A stretch of 64,000 bases of DNA from Dinochytrium kinnereticum (GCA_027604005.1 JADGJT010000052.1:22273-86272), one strand, 5' to 3'; numbered from the stretch's first letter, positions 36,701 to 48,748 are shown. Numbers and translations: made by a program. The notes: generated by a model from the letters alone, not told the origin.

Positions 36701-37754
36701 GATATTATACCCGTCAACGGGGATATTTCTAAACCAATTCTTTCTTGCGAGCCAGCAATTTTAATTCAGTATAGCCATTCTTAAATTCCTTGTCTGATGC
36801 AAGTTTAGTGTTGTGGATAATTCAGGATCATGGCCCCAGCGAGGAATTTTTGCAGCGTTCTCTGAACTGGAGCCTCACGTTGAGCAGGTATGCACTAGCA
36901 GTGTGACTGTTTTCGTTGTCAACGCGAGAATACTAAAAGAAAACAGGTTTATAATCTAGCTTGTGAAAATGATGATTTAAAGTTTGGCTCTGCTCACATT
37001 ATCGATGTGGAAAGCGATAAAAGACTTTTTATCGCCTTAGTCGTAGCCCAAAATTCTCATGAAGTAGAGGCGGGTTCCATCCGGTTTCCTGCGCTTGAAG
37101 GAGCACTTAGGAAGGTGGCATACTTCGCAAAGCAGAAAAAAGGTTCGCGAGTTGCAAGATCTTCATAGTTGACATCCTTTTTATACCTGAAGCTTCAGTT
37201 CATGTTCCCCGGATTGGCCAAAACACTCCTGGATTTGATTGGTATAAGACAGAAAGGATTCTTCGGAAGTGCTTTGTTCGACTACGGATTCCGAGGTATA
37301 ATGGCCAGTTTTGGCATGCTTTAACACTCCTAGTTTTGTCTACTACTTTAAGAGGAGTGACCGGAATGGAAAGTTGAAACGGAGAGATGATGATAACGAA
37401 GCGTTGAACACGAAGCGTCAGAAGGTTAGTGACGAGGCTCCAAAGATGAGACGACCTTTGGTGCGGACCTTTCCAACCCTTCAGCCGACAGAAAACAAAG
37501 ATGCCATAGCATTGGGTATTAGGAAGCCTCTTCCAGATCTATTCAAAGAAGAGAGCTTCTACCTTCATTCATTTTCTGATAGTCACCTGGCAGACGAAGT
37601 TAAGAGAAGGCTTGTTGCTTATGGAGCCAGCATTTCAGAGTCGTGCGAAGAAAATACAGTTATTCTTTGTGGCAACACAAAAGAAAAAAATATTAAGGAT
37701 AAAAATGGTCATATGAGATCTATGCAGTGGTTTATTGATAAAATAAAGCCATAA
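33797..37754 (+). CDS. ALC1/CHD1L-type SNF2 remodeller with macro and BRCT-like domains (apparent frameshift)
   Basis: About 17 exons; those fixed by eye include 33797..34024, 34086..34143, 34191..34411, 34455..34499, 34539..34586, 34657..34900, 34954..35024, 35062..35154, 35204..35248, 35289..35404, 35450..35483, 35559..35791 and 35852..36007. SNF2 motifs: DEMGLGKT (I), DEAHRLKN (II), [10 protein letters not shown] (III), [11 protein letters not shown], then DGVEPEPFE and SGKL.LLDKLL, which are CHD1L hallmarks, and [15 protein letters not shown] with ARAHRIGQ (V-VI). The C-terminal region has the CHD1L macro domain ([37 protein letters not shown]), which binds ADP-ribose chains in animals. 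After it lies an extra BRCT-like segment of about 75 residues ending MQWFIDKIK. Role: ADP-ribose-dependent nucleosome sliding in DNA repair. Exon 34657..34900 loses one base inside motif II (see findings). Confidence 0.85.
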
Positions 37755-37761
37755 GATCTCT

Positions 37762-40201
37762 CTACATATTTAGATTCAAGAAGCCACGGACACTGTCAGT
37801 TAGTCTCTTCTCCTCATCAGCTGGCAAAATACACTTTGACCACTGTATCCGGTCCGGCATATTCATGAGCTCAGCTAATACGCGCCTAATGAAGTTAGGC
37901 GCAAAATGCATTTGGACGTCATACCTTCCAAAATTAACGTCAAAAAGCCTTGGTGGTACTCTTCCAAAAGCCAATGCCTCCTGAGCAGCAATCTCCATTT
38001 CCTGTAGCTTTGCGGCAGAGGCTGAAATAACCATCATACTCATACCTTCGCGATCCTCTAATGGGATTTCAAAACTCAAGTATGGGGCAAAAGTGCTAGC
38101 TGGCAAGGTGCCGTCACGGCTAATTATTTCGAGACCATCTTTCTCAACCTGAGATTCAAACGTTGTGATAACGGCCCCAAGCAATTCTTTCGGTACAGGA
38201 ATTATCTAAATTTGTATCAAAGATCACAATCACGCGAGCAGCTCAAACCTGAATATACATGTGCTGTACCCGGTTAATTGCTTCTGGGGAAGTAGCACCT
38301 GAATAGGATTCAAAGAATATCGGTTCTTCTTCACGCTTCTGAAAAGCACTCCGAATGTCCTTTTTGATCCTCTGAATTTCATTCAATACGGCGTCACCAC
38401 CCGGGCTATTCTGTAGTGATCTCATATTGGCGTAATGACCCAGAGGCACAATAAGGATATTGCCACCCCATTCACTTAGCCCTCCCTTAGCTAATGCCAC
38501 ATATGCTTCGGAGCCGATATTGACGATCAAATGCTTTTCAAGTTTCGGATTCGAAAGGCAGAACCAGCAACCTGGAAGGTCTTTTGTCTTTTTCTTAGCG
38601 GGGCAGTCGCGAATATGATGGCCTCCTTGGTTGCATATTTTGCATATATAGCTCGGGCTAATTCCAGAGTCCGGTCCACGGGACGGGGTGTCAGAAGTCC
38701 TTGTAGGGCAATCGGATATATAATGTCCAGGCGCCTTACAGATCTTACACAGGTAGCTAGGAGGTGGCTGATCTCCTTTACAGGAAAACACAGTGAAAAA
38801 AAAAATAAATTAATGAAAGGATTATTAACAATTTCAAAGTAAGATGAAGTTTGGATGAAAATAATATCGGCAGGGGATCTCTATCCAAGTTCTAATAAAA
38901 CATACTCCGTTTCTTTTTGTCGTGCTTAGAAGCTGCATCTCCATAGAAAAAGCCTCCGTTCCCATTATCCTAAGAGCATGATGGCAAATGCCAATAAAAT
39001 AGCATAGATATACATTTAATACGGATTTCAACGTCCCATCAATCTTTTTTCCGTAGAATTTATGCGCTAATTCGAGACTAAAAGACTCCCACATACCTCG
39101 GGTTCTCGACCTCGTTTACTTCCTTTGGATGAATCTAGGAAGGGACTTTCGGTCGTATTCGCTGGAATAACAGCCAATCCAGAACGCTCCATTTTCGACA
39201 TCGGCGAAATGTTAAAAGCATAAAACCACTAAGGTAGTTGGCTTTAGTGACATACGAGTAGATTTAAACGCACCCGTTCCTTGCTCGAAGAACCAAACTC
39301 CCCAAGTCCGATGAATCGAGAAGGATGACTAGCACCAAATTTGTTCTTGTATGGCTCTCTCTCAAAGAAAACCCCCGGCCCACCTGTCGAAGTTTTGAAT
39401 TAGCTCTTCCCAGAATAATATCCCAACCTGCGAAATGGTATCTTGGTTGCAAAAAACCCGCGATTTCAGCAACAGGATGAACAGAACCATTCAAGGCAGA
39501 GACTTTGGCGCTGGCGAGCGGCGCATTAGCCACCTGCGATCCTGAGGTTATATTTTCGGGCCACTCGTACGTTATTAAAATATCGATTCGTGCCGGCGGC
39601 GCCTTTTGAATTGGAGGAGGAGGTAGACCTGCTTTATTCGCAGCTGGTAGTCCAGAGCTAGGATTCGACCCTGTGATGAAAGATGCAATAGTATGCCGAT
39701 TATAATGTCGGGTTGTTTCACGCCGACATTCTTCGACGTCAGTGCCGTACTCTCCCGGAACGTGCACACCGCTAAGATATGCTAGCTTCAATCCTTGAAG
39801 AGTGGAATAAGTCCCGGCCGCTCCTGGTGTTTTGAGTAAGCATTCCTAAAATCCATGTGTGCTTGCAAATACCAAGATAGAAGAGGTTCTCGCATATTTC
39901 GCCCTGGTTACAATCGACAGCTTGGCGAATAACATCGGGAAGAAGATTGCTTCCACGAATAATGTACGTCGATACGGGAACTTTTTTCATTAGCATGAGC
40001 ATGCTGGATGGCCAAAAACGACCTACTTTGAATTTTCCCCGAAACCAGTGCTTCAATCTGCTCATTCGTTTCGCTGCCCCCAAAAAAGTCTCCACAGCAT
40101 ATAATCAGATCGAATGGCCCATGCTTCTTGTTTATTGTTGCTACTTTGGAGAAGCAGGTCTGAAAGTGCCCACGAACAGACCCAATAACTAGCAACTTCA
40201 T
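37762..40201 (-). CDS. CWF19-like protein 1 (Drn1) with two CCHC zinc knuckles
   Basis: Multi-exon gene on the minus strand from MKLLVIGSVRGHF at 40201 to the stop at 37762. The N-terminal phosphoesterase-like part shows CFSKVATINKKHGPFDLIICCGDFFG, ENLFYLG and LKLAYLSGV; it is followed by RYHFAG and RFIGLGEFGS as in CWF19L1. Then come two CCHC knuckles in one exon (CKICKAPGHYISDC and CKICNQGGHHIRDC), the HIT-like CwfJ_C_1 domain (GCWFCLSNPKLEKHLIVNIG, YVALAKGGL, IVPLGHYANM) and CwfJ_C_2 (MHFAPNFIRRVLAELMNMPDRIQWSKC). Family members act with the lariat debranching enzyme Dbr1 on excised introns. Its stop lies 7 nt from the stop of the convergent ALC1 gene. Human CWF19L1 lacks the double knuckle; here it could add RNA binding. 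Confidence 0.92.
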
Positions 40202-40244
40202 CCTTGCAAACTTTGGAAATCTTTGTGCTCAGAACTGGACAACG

Positions 40245-42536
40245 ATGGTTCGGCATGTCATTGAGAACGTAGGAATCGCCCGTCCCAATATCCATTGACT
40301 TATGCCCTACAGGTTGACGCTGCGGATAAAGAGAGAGCTCGGCGAATATGGCTGGCAGAGCTGGAGGAGCAACGAAAGGAAAACTTGAGAGTTAAGCGGC
40401 TGGAGCAGGAACAGAGGAAGGAGATTCAGCTGGTACTGTGGTTTTAAACGATTTCAGCTTAAGGACCAAATTGCTAGGTGTACACCAGCTTATTTGAAGC
40501 GCCTTGGCGATCTTCAGGACAAAACGATGGCAGCAATGCTACGCCTTCAGGTCGACGGGTCAGTGCTCTTATTATGTGACAATCGAGTTGTTCCGACCTT
40601 TAGGCTAACTTCTTCCCAGAGAATGCGGTCCGAGGCTACTTCTTCCTCTCCTCTCCCACCCGTGCAGCCAGATACCTTGACGAAAAACGACCGAATCCAC
40701 AATGTTAACCACGGTAAAAGAAATCCAGTCACGGAGCCTGCGGAGTTTCAGGACTTCTTCTGGTCCAACCGAAAGCAAGGTGGAGGAGGAGACCCTATGC
40801 GAGATAGCTTTGGAAATATTGTCACCTTGCGAAAAAAGCCAAGCTTTGTCGACTCAGCTCCTGCAAGGGAGAACTTCCAGGAACTGGGGCCAGCCCCGTC
40901 ACCCGTTCACCGACCTCAGGAAATAAAGGCGGTGGAGGTTGAGAGGGCTCGGCCCGATACGGGAAGAGATGACAGTGATGGATTTCGTCGCCGAAAAAGT
41001 ATGTTTGGGGAGGATCGAAATCGGGACGATATGGAGCGAAAGCAGCAAGAAGCTGCAGAGTGGAGGAAGATGCTGGAAATTCAAGTACGAGAAAAAAAAG
41101 AGAGAGATGAAAAGGAAAAGACCCTCCGTCGTGATGATAGTCAAGTGTGGCAACGAGATGAGAAGACGGATAGAAACTCTGATAAATTACGTCATGCACC
41201 TGGTTCGAAATTAGAATCATCTCAATATGCAGAAGACGAAAAGCAGAAAGACATACAGCCAACAACGCCAGTCAATGCCTCCTTGTTGGAATTTAAGCAA
41301 TTTAGTAGTCGGCTACCTCAGGCGAGGCGTTCTGGCAAGAAACCGGTTCTTCCGTCAATCCCAGTTGCAACGGAGGTAAAGGGTGCCATTCTTAAAGGGA
41401 TAAATAAGGGGTTAAATGGTCCGAGCCCGCGTAACCCACCATCCTTTGCTGATCAGCGCACAAAGGACCCTTTAATCTCGGAACGAATCGCAAATGCAAC
41501 ACCTCGCAGTACGGAACAGCAGCAACCTCGAAAGGTCGAGGATCAAACTCAGGAGCTCAATTTTGGAGGCCCGAAGCCAAAGATGAGAAGCAACGAAGCT
41601 GGCTCGGAAGGAGATGAAAAGCACTTTGCTTCTGCCTCGCCGCCGAAGGCACCGATCGAAGCCTCCCCCACGCGACGCGTTAGGCGCATTTTAGACGACG
41701 TAAAAAGGACGCAGGCAACTGAATCAAAAAGCGGACATCAGCCCACTTTTGAAAGGGCCAGAAGTCAAAGTAAACAACCAAAGGACGAACCTATACAGTC
41801 TCAATCAAAGCAACAAAAGCAGCTAGGGAAAAATTCACGGCCAGCTGAAAAGCCAAGTCTTTTGAAGAAGCCGGGAAAAGAAAAGGCGCATGGCGGTCCC
41901 TCCATTATAGTTGCTGCGAAACATCATGATTCTCAAGACCAGACTAGACGATCGACACTAAGCCTTAAAGATTACTCACAGCAGAGGTCACATGAATCAA
42001 TCCCTCAGCCTGATCATCCATTAGTAGAATCATCGGTCAAATCAAAAAATAGGGGAGCTCCGAATTATAGCAATGGGAGCCAAGGGCCTAAGAACGAAAG
42101 GGAAGACGAGTATATCGCCGAAAGACGGGAAGAGATTCAACGGCGGATGAAGCAAAATTCTGTATCGTCTCTTGATGGTCGGCAAGCTGCAGGCTTACCT
42201 TCGGGGGGTAGGCAATCGTCTATGCAGGTCCGAAATGATCAGCGCTCATTCTCTCCTTTCCGACCACCATGGGGCACTGACGATGATAAGCAAGCCACGA
42301 CAGCTGTTTTCCATAGCAGATCTCAGCAAAAAACCAATGTGTCTCTCCCGCCTTGGGGACTGGATTCGGAAGCCTTAATAGCCGAGCGGACAGGCGTTGA
42401 TTCGGTTTCCCACGAAACAGAAGACATGCTGAGGCAAAATGCACTGGATACACTTCGGTCCTTTGGCGGTCTTCTCGACGACGAGAAGAAGCGTGTCGAA
42501 GCAACGTTTTCCAAGAAGTTTTTTAGGTACAGATAG
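40245..42536 (+). CDS. Basic, disordered coiled-coil protein, possibly microtubule/cilium-related
   Basis: Model join(40245..40268,40313..40432,40458..42536), 740 residues. It starts in the 43 bp that separate it from the divergent CWF19L1 start. The N-terminal exons encode MVRHVIEN then a charged helix (DKERARRIWLAELEEQRKEN) and CTPAYLKRLGDLQDK. Further on is FFWSNRKQGGGGDPMRDSFG, then two more charged helices (RKQQEAAEWRKMLEIQVREK and YIAERREEIQRRMKQN), and two PPWG repeats (PPWGTDD, PPWGLDS) near the C-terminus. The mix of Arg/Glu helices and a Gly-rich RD-x-x-G motif recalls centrosome/cilium proteins such as CSPP1 or CCDC66, but this is only a resemblance. The second intron would be only 25 nt; an alternative donor (GTTAAG at 40391) gives 67 nt and removes part of the helix. 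Confidence 0.7.
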
Positions 42537-43643
42537 CATTGACTTGTAAATAACAATAAACGCACTTCATATCCAATGGGCGTCTTTCTATTTATTACAC
42601 ATTTGAAACATTTACAACAGTTGTTTACGGTCCTGTTCGCCAACAAGTAGTTGAATTTCCAGAAAGGCGCAAGTCTGACGAAACACGGTATCTGCAGGCC
42701 TTGCAACTCTGTGGTTTTACAAAGCGTTCAGATTTTAAAAGTCCACACTTCTACAGCCTCCGCGTCTTTTCGAATTTACAGCCTGTGGTGGGTGGGACTG
42801 CGGATGTGACATTGAGGGTGCTGCCAGAATCTACGTGCCGTTCTGTGGTATGTTGGGTAGTCGAGGTATAAGGTGGGTGGGAAGCTTGGCAAAAGTGCTT
42901 TATCTGTATTAGGATTTGGCTTTAGAAGTTCATCGGATACATCGTGATGAGCGAGTGGAGGTGGGTATCAAAGTAGGCATCAGTAGTGGGAGGGATGGGG
43001 ACCCGGATGGTAAGGATTTATGGTTTGGGGATGGGTGGGAATACGTAACTGCACGCGTCGATGAATAAAGTGGATGTTGAGGTGAAGGCCTACCTTTCTT
43101 TCGGTTCTTTCTCCTCTTGATGATGCCCATTGTGAGTGGGGCCAAGGAAAAGGAGAATTATGGAGATGGGAGGGCTCTTGCAGAGCGGCTGATGGAGTAG
43201 CATTAAAAAAAAACCTCCGATTGCTTTCAGCTATAGCCTCACAATATCTCCCATTGGTTCTTTTCCCTTTTTGTCTTCTTCTTCTGTTAATCTAACAATA
43301 ACAATAATCAGATGGTTCAATTCAATTGACGCGTCGAGTATGAGGGGTGGTGTGGATGTGTGAATGCCTTTAAAAGTGTTGACAAAAGTAATCACTTTGA
43401 GATGCTTTGAGCGGACCCATCTTCCCAGCATTGCTGGCTGGGTCGAGAGCATGCATGATGGCAGCCCTTTCCCGACCAAGCTGATCGGCGGATGATACGC
43501 TCGCCGTTTTATTGTGTTAGAACAAAACACCCGTAAGAAAGAAATGTCTAGGTATATAGTTTTTTCAACCAGAACTTTATACCAAGTAATATATACCATC
43601 AATTTGCAGAAGTCTTGTTGAGGTTCGTTCGCGGCAATTCCGT
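42537..43643. other. Intergenic region, 1.1 kb
   Basis: 3' flank of the coiled-coil gene and promoter side of CC2D1. A minus-strand open frame at 43231-43674 overlaps the CC2D1 start and has no recognisable features. No repeat or RNA gene was seen. Confidence 0.5.
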
Positions 43644-46614
43644 ATGTGGAAGAAGGCACCTGCCCAGAAGGCACAGCGCAAGTCTCCGTCCATGGACTTT
43701 GGATATGGCCCAGAAGATCTGGACGACATGGACGACTTGAATCTCGAGAATGATCCTGAGCTTCTTGTGAGGATGCAAACTCTTGGAATGAGCTAACGGA
43801 TAAAGGCAGAGCTAGATTCCCTCAAGGCCAGCATGGGCATGAAACCATCAGGGAATTTGGGATATGACCGAAAAGATGTCGTCGTCAAGGGAAGCTCAAA
43901 CGCCGCTGTTACAACTGGAGATTCGGACATGGACGGGGTGGTGGCTGTTCTTTCTAGTCTGCAAATAGGCGACGTTGAGGAAGAGGTGCATGTCGACTTT
44001 ACCGATGAGGATATGAATAATCCTCTTCTGCTCGGGGAGCTTAGCAAGATCATTGGCGATGATGCAGATTCCGATATCTTTGTTCCGGATACCAGGGAAA
44101 CTGAAGATACCATTAAAACAGAACCGGAAGTATCTGTGGAAGAAAGAACCCCTATCGATGCCAATGCTAAAGAAACTTTATCGACTTCGGATGCACTGTC
44201 TCTTGAGGATAAATTGAGGTCGCAGGATTCCAACGTCATTCTCAAGTACATTCAGCTGGAAAAAGTACGTGCCATCAACAAGAAACGTGCCGGGGATAGA
44301 AACGGAGCATTGGAATGCTTGAGAGCTGTTAAAGCCCTGGAATCAAAGTATGACCAGCTGGTGAAGGACGCTGAAGGAGGTGCTTCAACCCTGGTAGCTG
44401 CCAGCACTCCTCTTTCGCCACCCCAAGCCGTTACTCCAGCAAAGTCGGAAGCACCCTCCAACCCGCCGCTCTCTTCTGAACATGTCGATCCAATTTCTAT
44501 GGAGATATCAGAAAGCATTTTGCCTACTATATCCACTACATCTTCAACAGCTCCAACTTTTTTGCCTAAACTTATGGAACGGCTCTTGGAGTATAAGAAG
44601 GCGGCACTCACTTCGAAACGTCAAGGAGATATCGCCCGTGCAAGAGAGTTTTTGGCCATTTCTAAGCGTTTAAAGGACGCTATTACTGCTGTTGAGCAAA
44701 ATGGCGTTATGCCAGACGGCTTCCTATTGCCAGATCCACCTTCACTAGCATCAGTGGCCGAATTCTCATCAGATGCTAAAAATTCTGTTGATGATGTCTC
44801 TTCAAGCTCCTCCCAAGGAGCAGGACGAAAGATTCAACAGGCTATTGCAGAGGCTGCAATAACTGACATTTTGGAATCATCAAGCCTTGACCTCCCGAAA
44901 CATAATATTCCATCCCCTACAGCGTCCGCAAGCTCGTTCAACTTCATCAAAAACAGCCTACAGTCTCAGATTGCCTCTTGCTCAACTATTGCCGCCTACT
45001 ACTTGAAAGGAGGCAAGAAAGACCGCGCATTGGATTTCCATAAACTAAAGAAAGCGATGCAAATGGATCTTGACGCGCTAGAGGCTTTAAGGGCGGCGGG
45101 GGCACCAACTCCAGCCTTCCACTTTAAGATTGTGCAGTATGAAATTGAACAGGCGAATAGTGATATTGCTTTGGATGAGATGGAATTTATCGTCGCTCAG
45201 GCTTATGATCTTGCGGGATCGTCTGCTGGTGTGGCATCATCTGATCTGGAATGCTTTGTATCATTTGATCTCGGATGGCCGACTGAGGAGGCTAAAGCGG
45301 GTGAGGGTAAAGGTCAGACGGCAAATGCAGCGAAGGGGCATTCTCCAGGTACCTTTTAATTTTACGCATGTACTTCTTTCTTTCATTACTACCATTTTTT
45401 AATATGTTTTAATGTGGGAAATCTTAGTTTTCAACTTTTCAAAACGTGTTAGAATTGAAAGAAATCGCACCTTCCAGCGCTATATTGAGCGTAAACGTGC
45501 GGTGTTTGATGTTTACCATCAGAGCAGAGGATGGGGCGGACTTTCCTTTTTCTCAAAGCCAACTCCGCTGGGGAGAGCATCCGTCCGTCTAGACACCCTT
45601 TTGAACAAATGCGAGATCCATGAAGTTTTTCCTGTATGTTCTTTTTATCTCGGTCAGTACTTACTTCCTTTTCTTTGCCACTAGCTCGTTGATATTCAGA
45701 ATCCCCGAAAAAGCGTTGGGGGAAAATTAGAGTTAAAAATACGGCTGCGTGTTCCTCTCTCAAAGCAGGATATTTCGAAGAAGGAGGAGAAATGGCTAGT
45801 ATTGGATTTGAGCGTTGGAGCAACTCTGCCAAGTGTTCCTACTTCACAGCCTATTTCTGAGCAACCAAAGGCAATTTCGGCTTCTGCAAAGCCAGTGCAG
45901 AAAGAAGCCGTTGCCACGGACGAGTCGGACATCCCCAAAACGGAGAGCAAGGTTTTAGATAAACCTCCTCTGGCGAAGAATGCTGAGGCGTCTTCTCGAC
46001 TTACTACGAAAGAACCAGCTGTGCCTATAATACCTACTGGTCAGTTGACGCCTTCGGCAGGGAAAGCCATAAGCCCACCCGCTACTGGAACAAAGGAGGC
46101 AGTGGGAACAGAACCCTCGCCTCTCGGGGAAGATGTGGGAGAACTTGAGCAGCAATTCTTAAAGTAATTGCCTTTTTCTTTGTTTGCCATTAACCTTATT
46201 CGTCTTTCGGCAGTCCCGACAACATTGCATCCAATCAGGTCCTGGAATCAGAATATACCGCTCTTTCTGCACAGATCGCATCTCTCCAGGCTGCAAGGAA
46301 AGCTGTTCCAGAGGACCTTAATGATCGCAAAATGGGGCTCGAGCTTCGCATGAACCTGCTTGTTACCCTTGTTCAAGTCGGGAAACTGACCATGCCAGGT
46401 ATATATTATCCCGTCTTCTCTGTTATGGAAGGCTAAAAGTGGTCCAGATTACATCGCCTCTGTAAAAGCATCGATAGCAACGTCCAAGAAGCAAGCCATT
46501 TCTTTCAAAGCGATGAATAAAATGGATCTTGCCAAGCAGGCTCTCAAGCGTGTCAAGCTCATGACTGAGGAGGTAGAAGAGGTTGAGCAGGCTATGGCGA
46601 ATGGTGATTTATAA
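43644..46614 (+). CDS. Coiled-coil and C2 domain protein (CC2D1/Lgd), ESCRT-III regulator
   Basis: Six exons: join(43644..43766,43806..45348,45428..45633,45685..46163,46214..46398,46448..46614), 900 residues, phases consistent. Three or more DM14 repeats are visible: around 140 (ILKYIQLEKVRAINKKRAGD), around 250 (LLEYKKAALTSKRQGDIARA) and around 380 (QIASCSTIAAYYLKGGKKDRA). A C2 domain follows (FIVAQAYDLAG.. to LKIRLRVPLSK), with RTFQRYIERKRAVFDVYH and GGLSFFSKP as in Lgd proteins. The C-terminus carries the family's last helix pair (LELRMNLLVTLVQVGKLTMP, AMNKMDLAKQALKRVKLM). In animals Lgd/CC2D1 binds the ESCRT-III protein Shrub/CHMP4 through DM14 repeats and controls endosomal sorting. The gene is convergent with coatomer zeta, 63 nt between stops. 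Confidence 0.9.
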
Positions 46615-46677
46615 ATGAACAAAACGACCAAGAACCAATACATTATATTTTTCTATGAACACTGGAAGTTGCCATTG

Positions 46678-47432
46678 TTATTTCAGTAGCGATTTGGCGA
46701 TCTGTTCCTGCGCCGACTTAAGAGCTTGAGCGATAGTTTGCTCGGTGAGAGGGAGTGACTCGTCGTTTCCTTTCTTGGTGACCCTTGCAGCGATCTGAGA
46801 GGACTCGGATTCAAGAATAATGCTGGCAACAAGTTATTATGACAAAATAAGTATTGCATTTATCTTCAAAAAACAACAACAAATCAACCCACCCGTCATC
46901 TATTGTCTCATCCAGAGCTAGCATAACCAGGTCTCCGTTCTCAAGCAACGTTCGCTTCTCGACCTGGCCAAGCAAAATCGACAGAGCATCATGGAAAGAT
47001 TGCAAACATGATGAAAGCATGATTTCATTCTCATCCGCACCGCCAACGAGGTAAAGGAAAGTATCGACAGAGTTCCGGTAAACGACCACATGCCCGTCAA
47101 ACAGAATAATCTCGTTGTTGCCCTTTCGTGTCTTCTCAAAGAGCGCCTTCTCAAAGACTTTTTGCTCCTTGATGGTCGGGTAGTCGGGAGAGTAGTATTT
47201 TGCAATGAGGCGCTTGCCTTCAGAATCCAGGAGGACGGCAGCTCGGATCGAGTTGAGCTGCAAAGTTTCCGTTGATGTTCAACAAAGAGGTGGCGATGAT
47301 GTTTTAGTTTCAGTTCAATTCACCGGCGCACTCGTTCGGAATGATCCGCGTATCAGGGATGACCTCACATTGCCCTCAGCAGGCGAATGCAGTAAAAGCC
47401 AAAGCACATTTGCTTACCCCAAGGTTTACCAT
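46678..47432 (-). CDS. RET3: Coatomer subunit zeta (COPI)
   Basis: Three exons: complement(join(46678..46822,46893..47257,47418..47432)), 174 residues, close to the usual 177-190. The first exon is only 15 nt (MVNLG) and joins LNSIRAAVLLDSEGKRLIAKYY in phase 0. This longin-like fold is diagnostic: FEKALFEKT, IILFDGHVVVYRNSVDTFLYLVGG, NEIMLSSCLQSFHDALSILL, and LALDETIDDGIILES, ending in IAKSLLK. It forms the F-subcomplex of COPI with the gamma subunit for Golgi-to-ER transport. It starts 46 nt after the RVS161 stop on the same strand. Confidence 0.95.
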
Positions 47433-47478
47433 AGTGTGTAATTGCAATAAATAAAAGTGTATTGAGCACAAAATTTCC

Positions 47479-48608
47479 CTACACATTTGAGCAGATCGTC
47501 AGCTCCCGAATCTGCTGCAACACGCTCTCGACCTGCCCTTCCAGCCCCGCACCACCCTCCAGCGACCCAGAGTTCCCAAACGCCTTCCGAATTTCATCCA
47601 GCTTATCAAACGCTCGCTCGTTAAACTGTAGCTGGATCTTTACCAGCGCCTCAAAGGACGGGTCGAGGTAGGGAACTCGCAGGTCAATGAGCTTGGGTAT
47701 TTCTGACACTAATGCGTCATTGTGTTCGTCGTATGCGTCTTTGGCTTGACTAAGCTCTGCTTCGGCCTTTTTTGACAAGGTATAACGTGTTATATGGATT
47801 TTGGAAACGACAAATAAAGTAACAGTGGTGAAAAACTCACCCTTGGAAGCTTGGATGGATCATCTGAGGGCTTTTCGATCAGACGTTTAACAGCGCTTCT
47901 CCTTTGATCGTAATCCAGCAGTTTTTTTTGCCGCCTCTTGATCGTGTCGTTGAAATCTGGGAATACTTGGATGAGCTTTCCAAGTGGATCCATCACTGTA
48001 ACAACATAATTCGAGTCCTGAAAAACGGATATGTAATTAGTAATTGAGAACTACTAAGTAAGTTAAAACCATTTCTGTTCTAGCGTCTTCGTCCATCGAT
48101 TCCACAGCTTGCTTATATTGGATCCCAGCATAGCCAAGAGCTGCCCCTTGATCGTAAAAGTGATCCACGGTTTCCGCCATTCGCTTTTGCGCAAGTGTCA
48201 TTGCTTCCGTATTTAAGTTAGGCAGACTCCCAAAGCATGAAAAAAAGGTGCCCACCTCTTACAGAGTCCAGGTATCCTTTCGCCTCCTTGTGAAGCTTGT
48301 CGATTTTAGCTTCGAAGCTGAGTAAACGTCAGTTGTGCCATCTCTTCGTATATTATTCCTACGCTTTGAAGCGCTTTTCCTCTTCTTCATAATCCTTATC
48401 AACCTGCCCTTTGAGTCAGACCACGCCAGGAGGACTTAGATGTCAAATGATACACACCGTCTTCTCCATGGCACCTGTTGACTGCATCACCTGGACGGTA
48501 GCCCGGGTGACGGCCTTTTTGAATCCTGACCTTCAGCATGCTATTAGCATGTAGTTGCGAGGCGTTATCGCTGATCAGCAGCACTGAGCTGCATACCCAC
48601 CAACTCAT
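47479..48608 (-). CDS. RVS161: BAR-domain protein Rvs161/Hob3
   Basis: Seven exons: complement(join(47479..47766,47841..48017,48070..48203,48256..48317,48363..48403,48458..48530,48601..48608)), 260 residues (yeast Rvs161: 265). The first exon is just 8 nt (ATGAGTTG). Splicing to GTCAGGATTC gives the family start MSWSGFKKAV, which fixes this unusual exon. Further family blocks: VDKDYEEEEKRFK, LHKEAKGYLDSVR, KRRQKKLLDYDQRRSAVKRL, KPSDDPSKLPRAEAEL, and SLRVPYLDPSFEALVKIQL-type (here IDLRVPYLDPSFEAL). N-BAR proteins of this group bend membranes at endocytic sites and link to actin. They normally pair with an SH3-bearing Rvs167 partner, which is not in this window. Confidence 0.95.
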
Positions 48609-48748
48609 CCTGGTCTTGCTGCACCAATGTTATGACAAATTTTTGGTTTGAGCTCCAGGCAAAACAAACATTGGCAAAGACCGAAAAAAGCTTCAGGAGT
48701 TATTACAATGAAAACGAGTAGCTTGCAATGCAACAGCAGCAGCAGCCG

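Noticed and set aside
40551..40603. Intron in the coiled-coil gene (GTCGAC...TTTAG)
   Set aside because: Removing 53 nt would throw the long downstream frame out of phase.
43231..43674. 147-codon minus-strand frame upstream of CC2D1
   Set aside because: It overlaps the first CC2D1 exon, has no family signature and no supporting splice sites.
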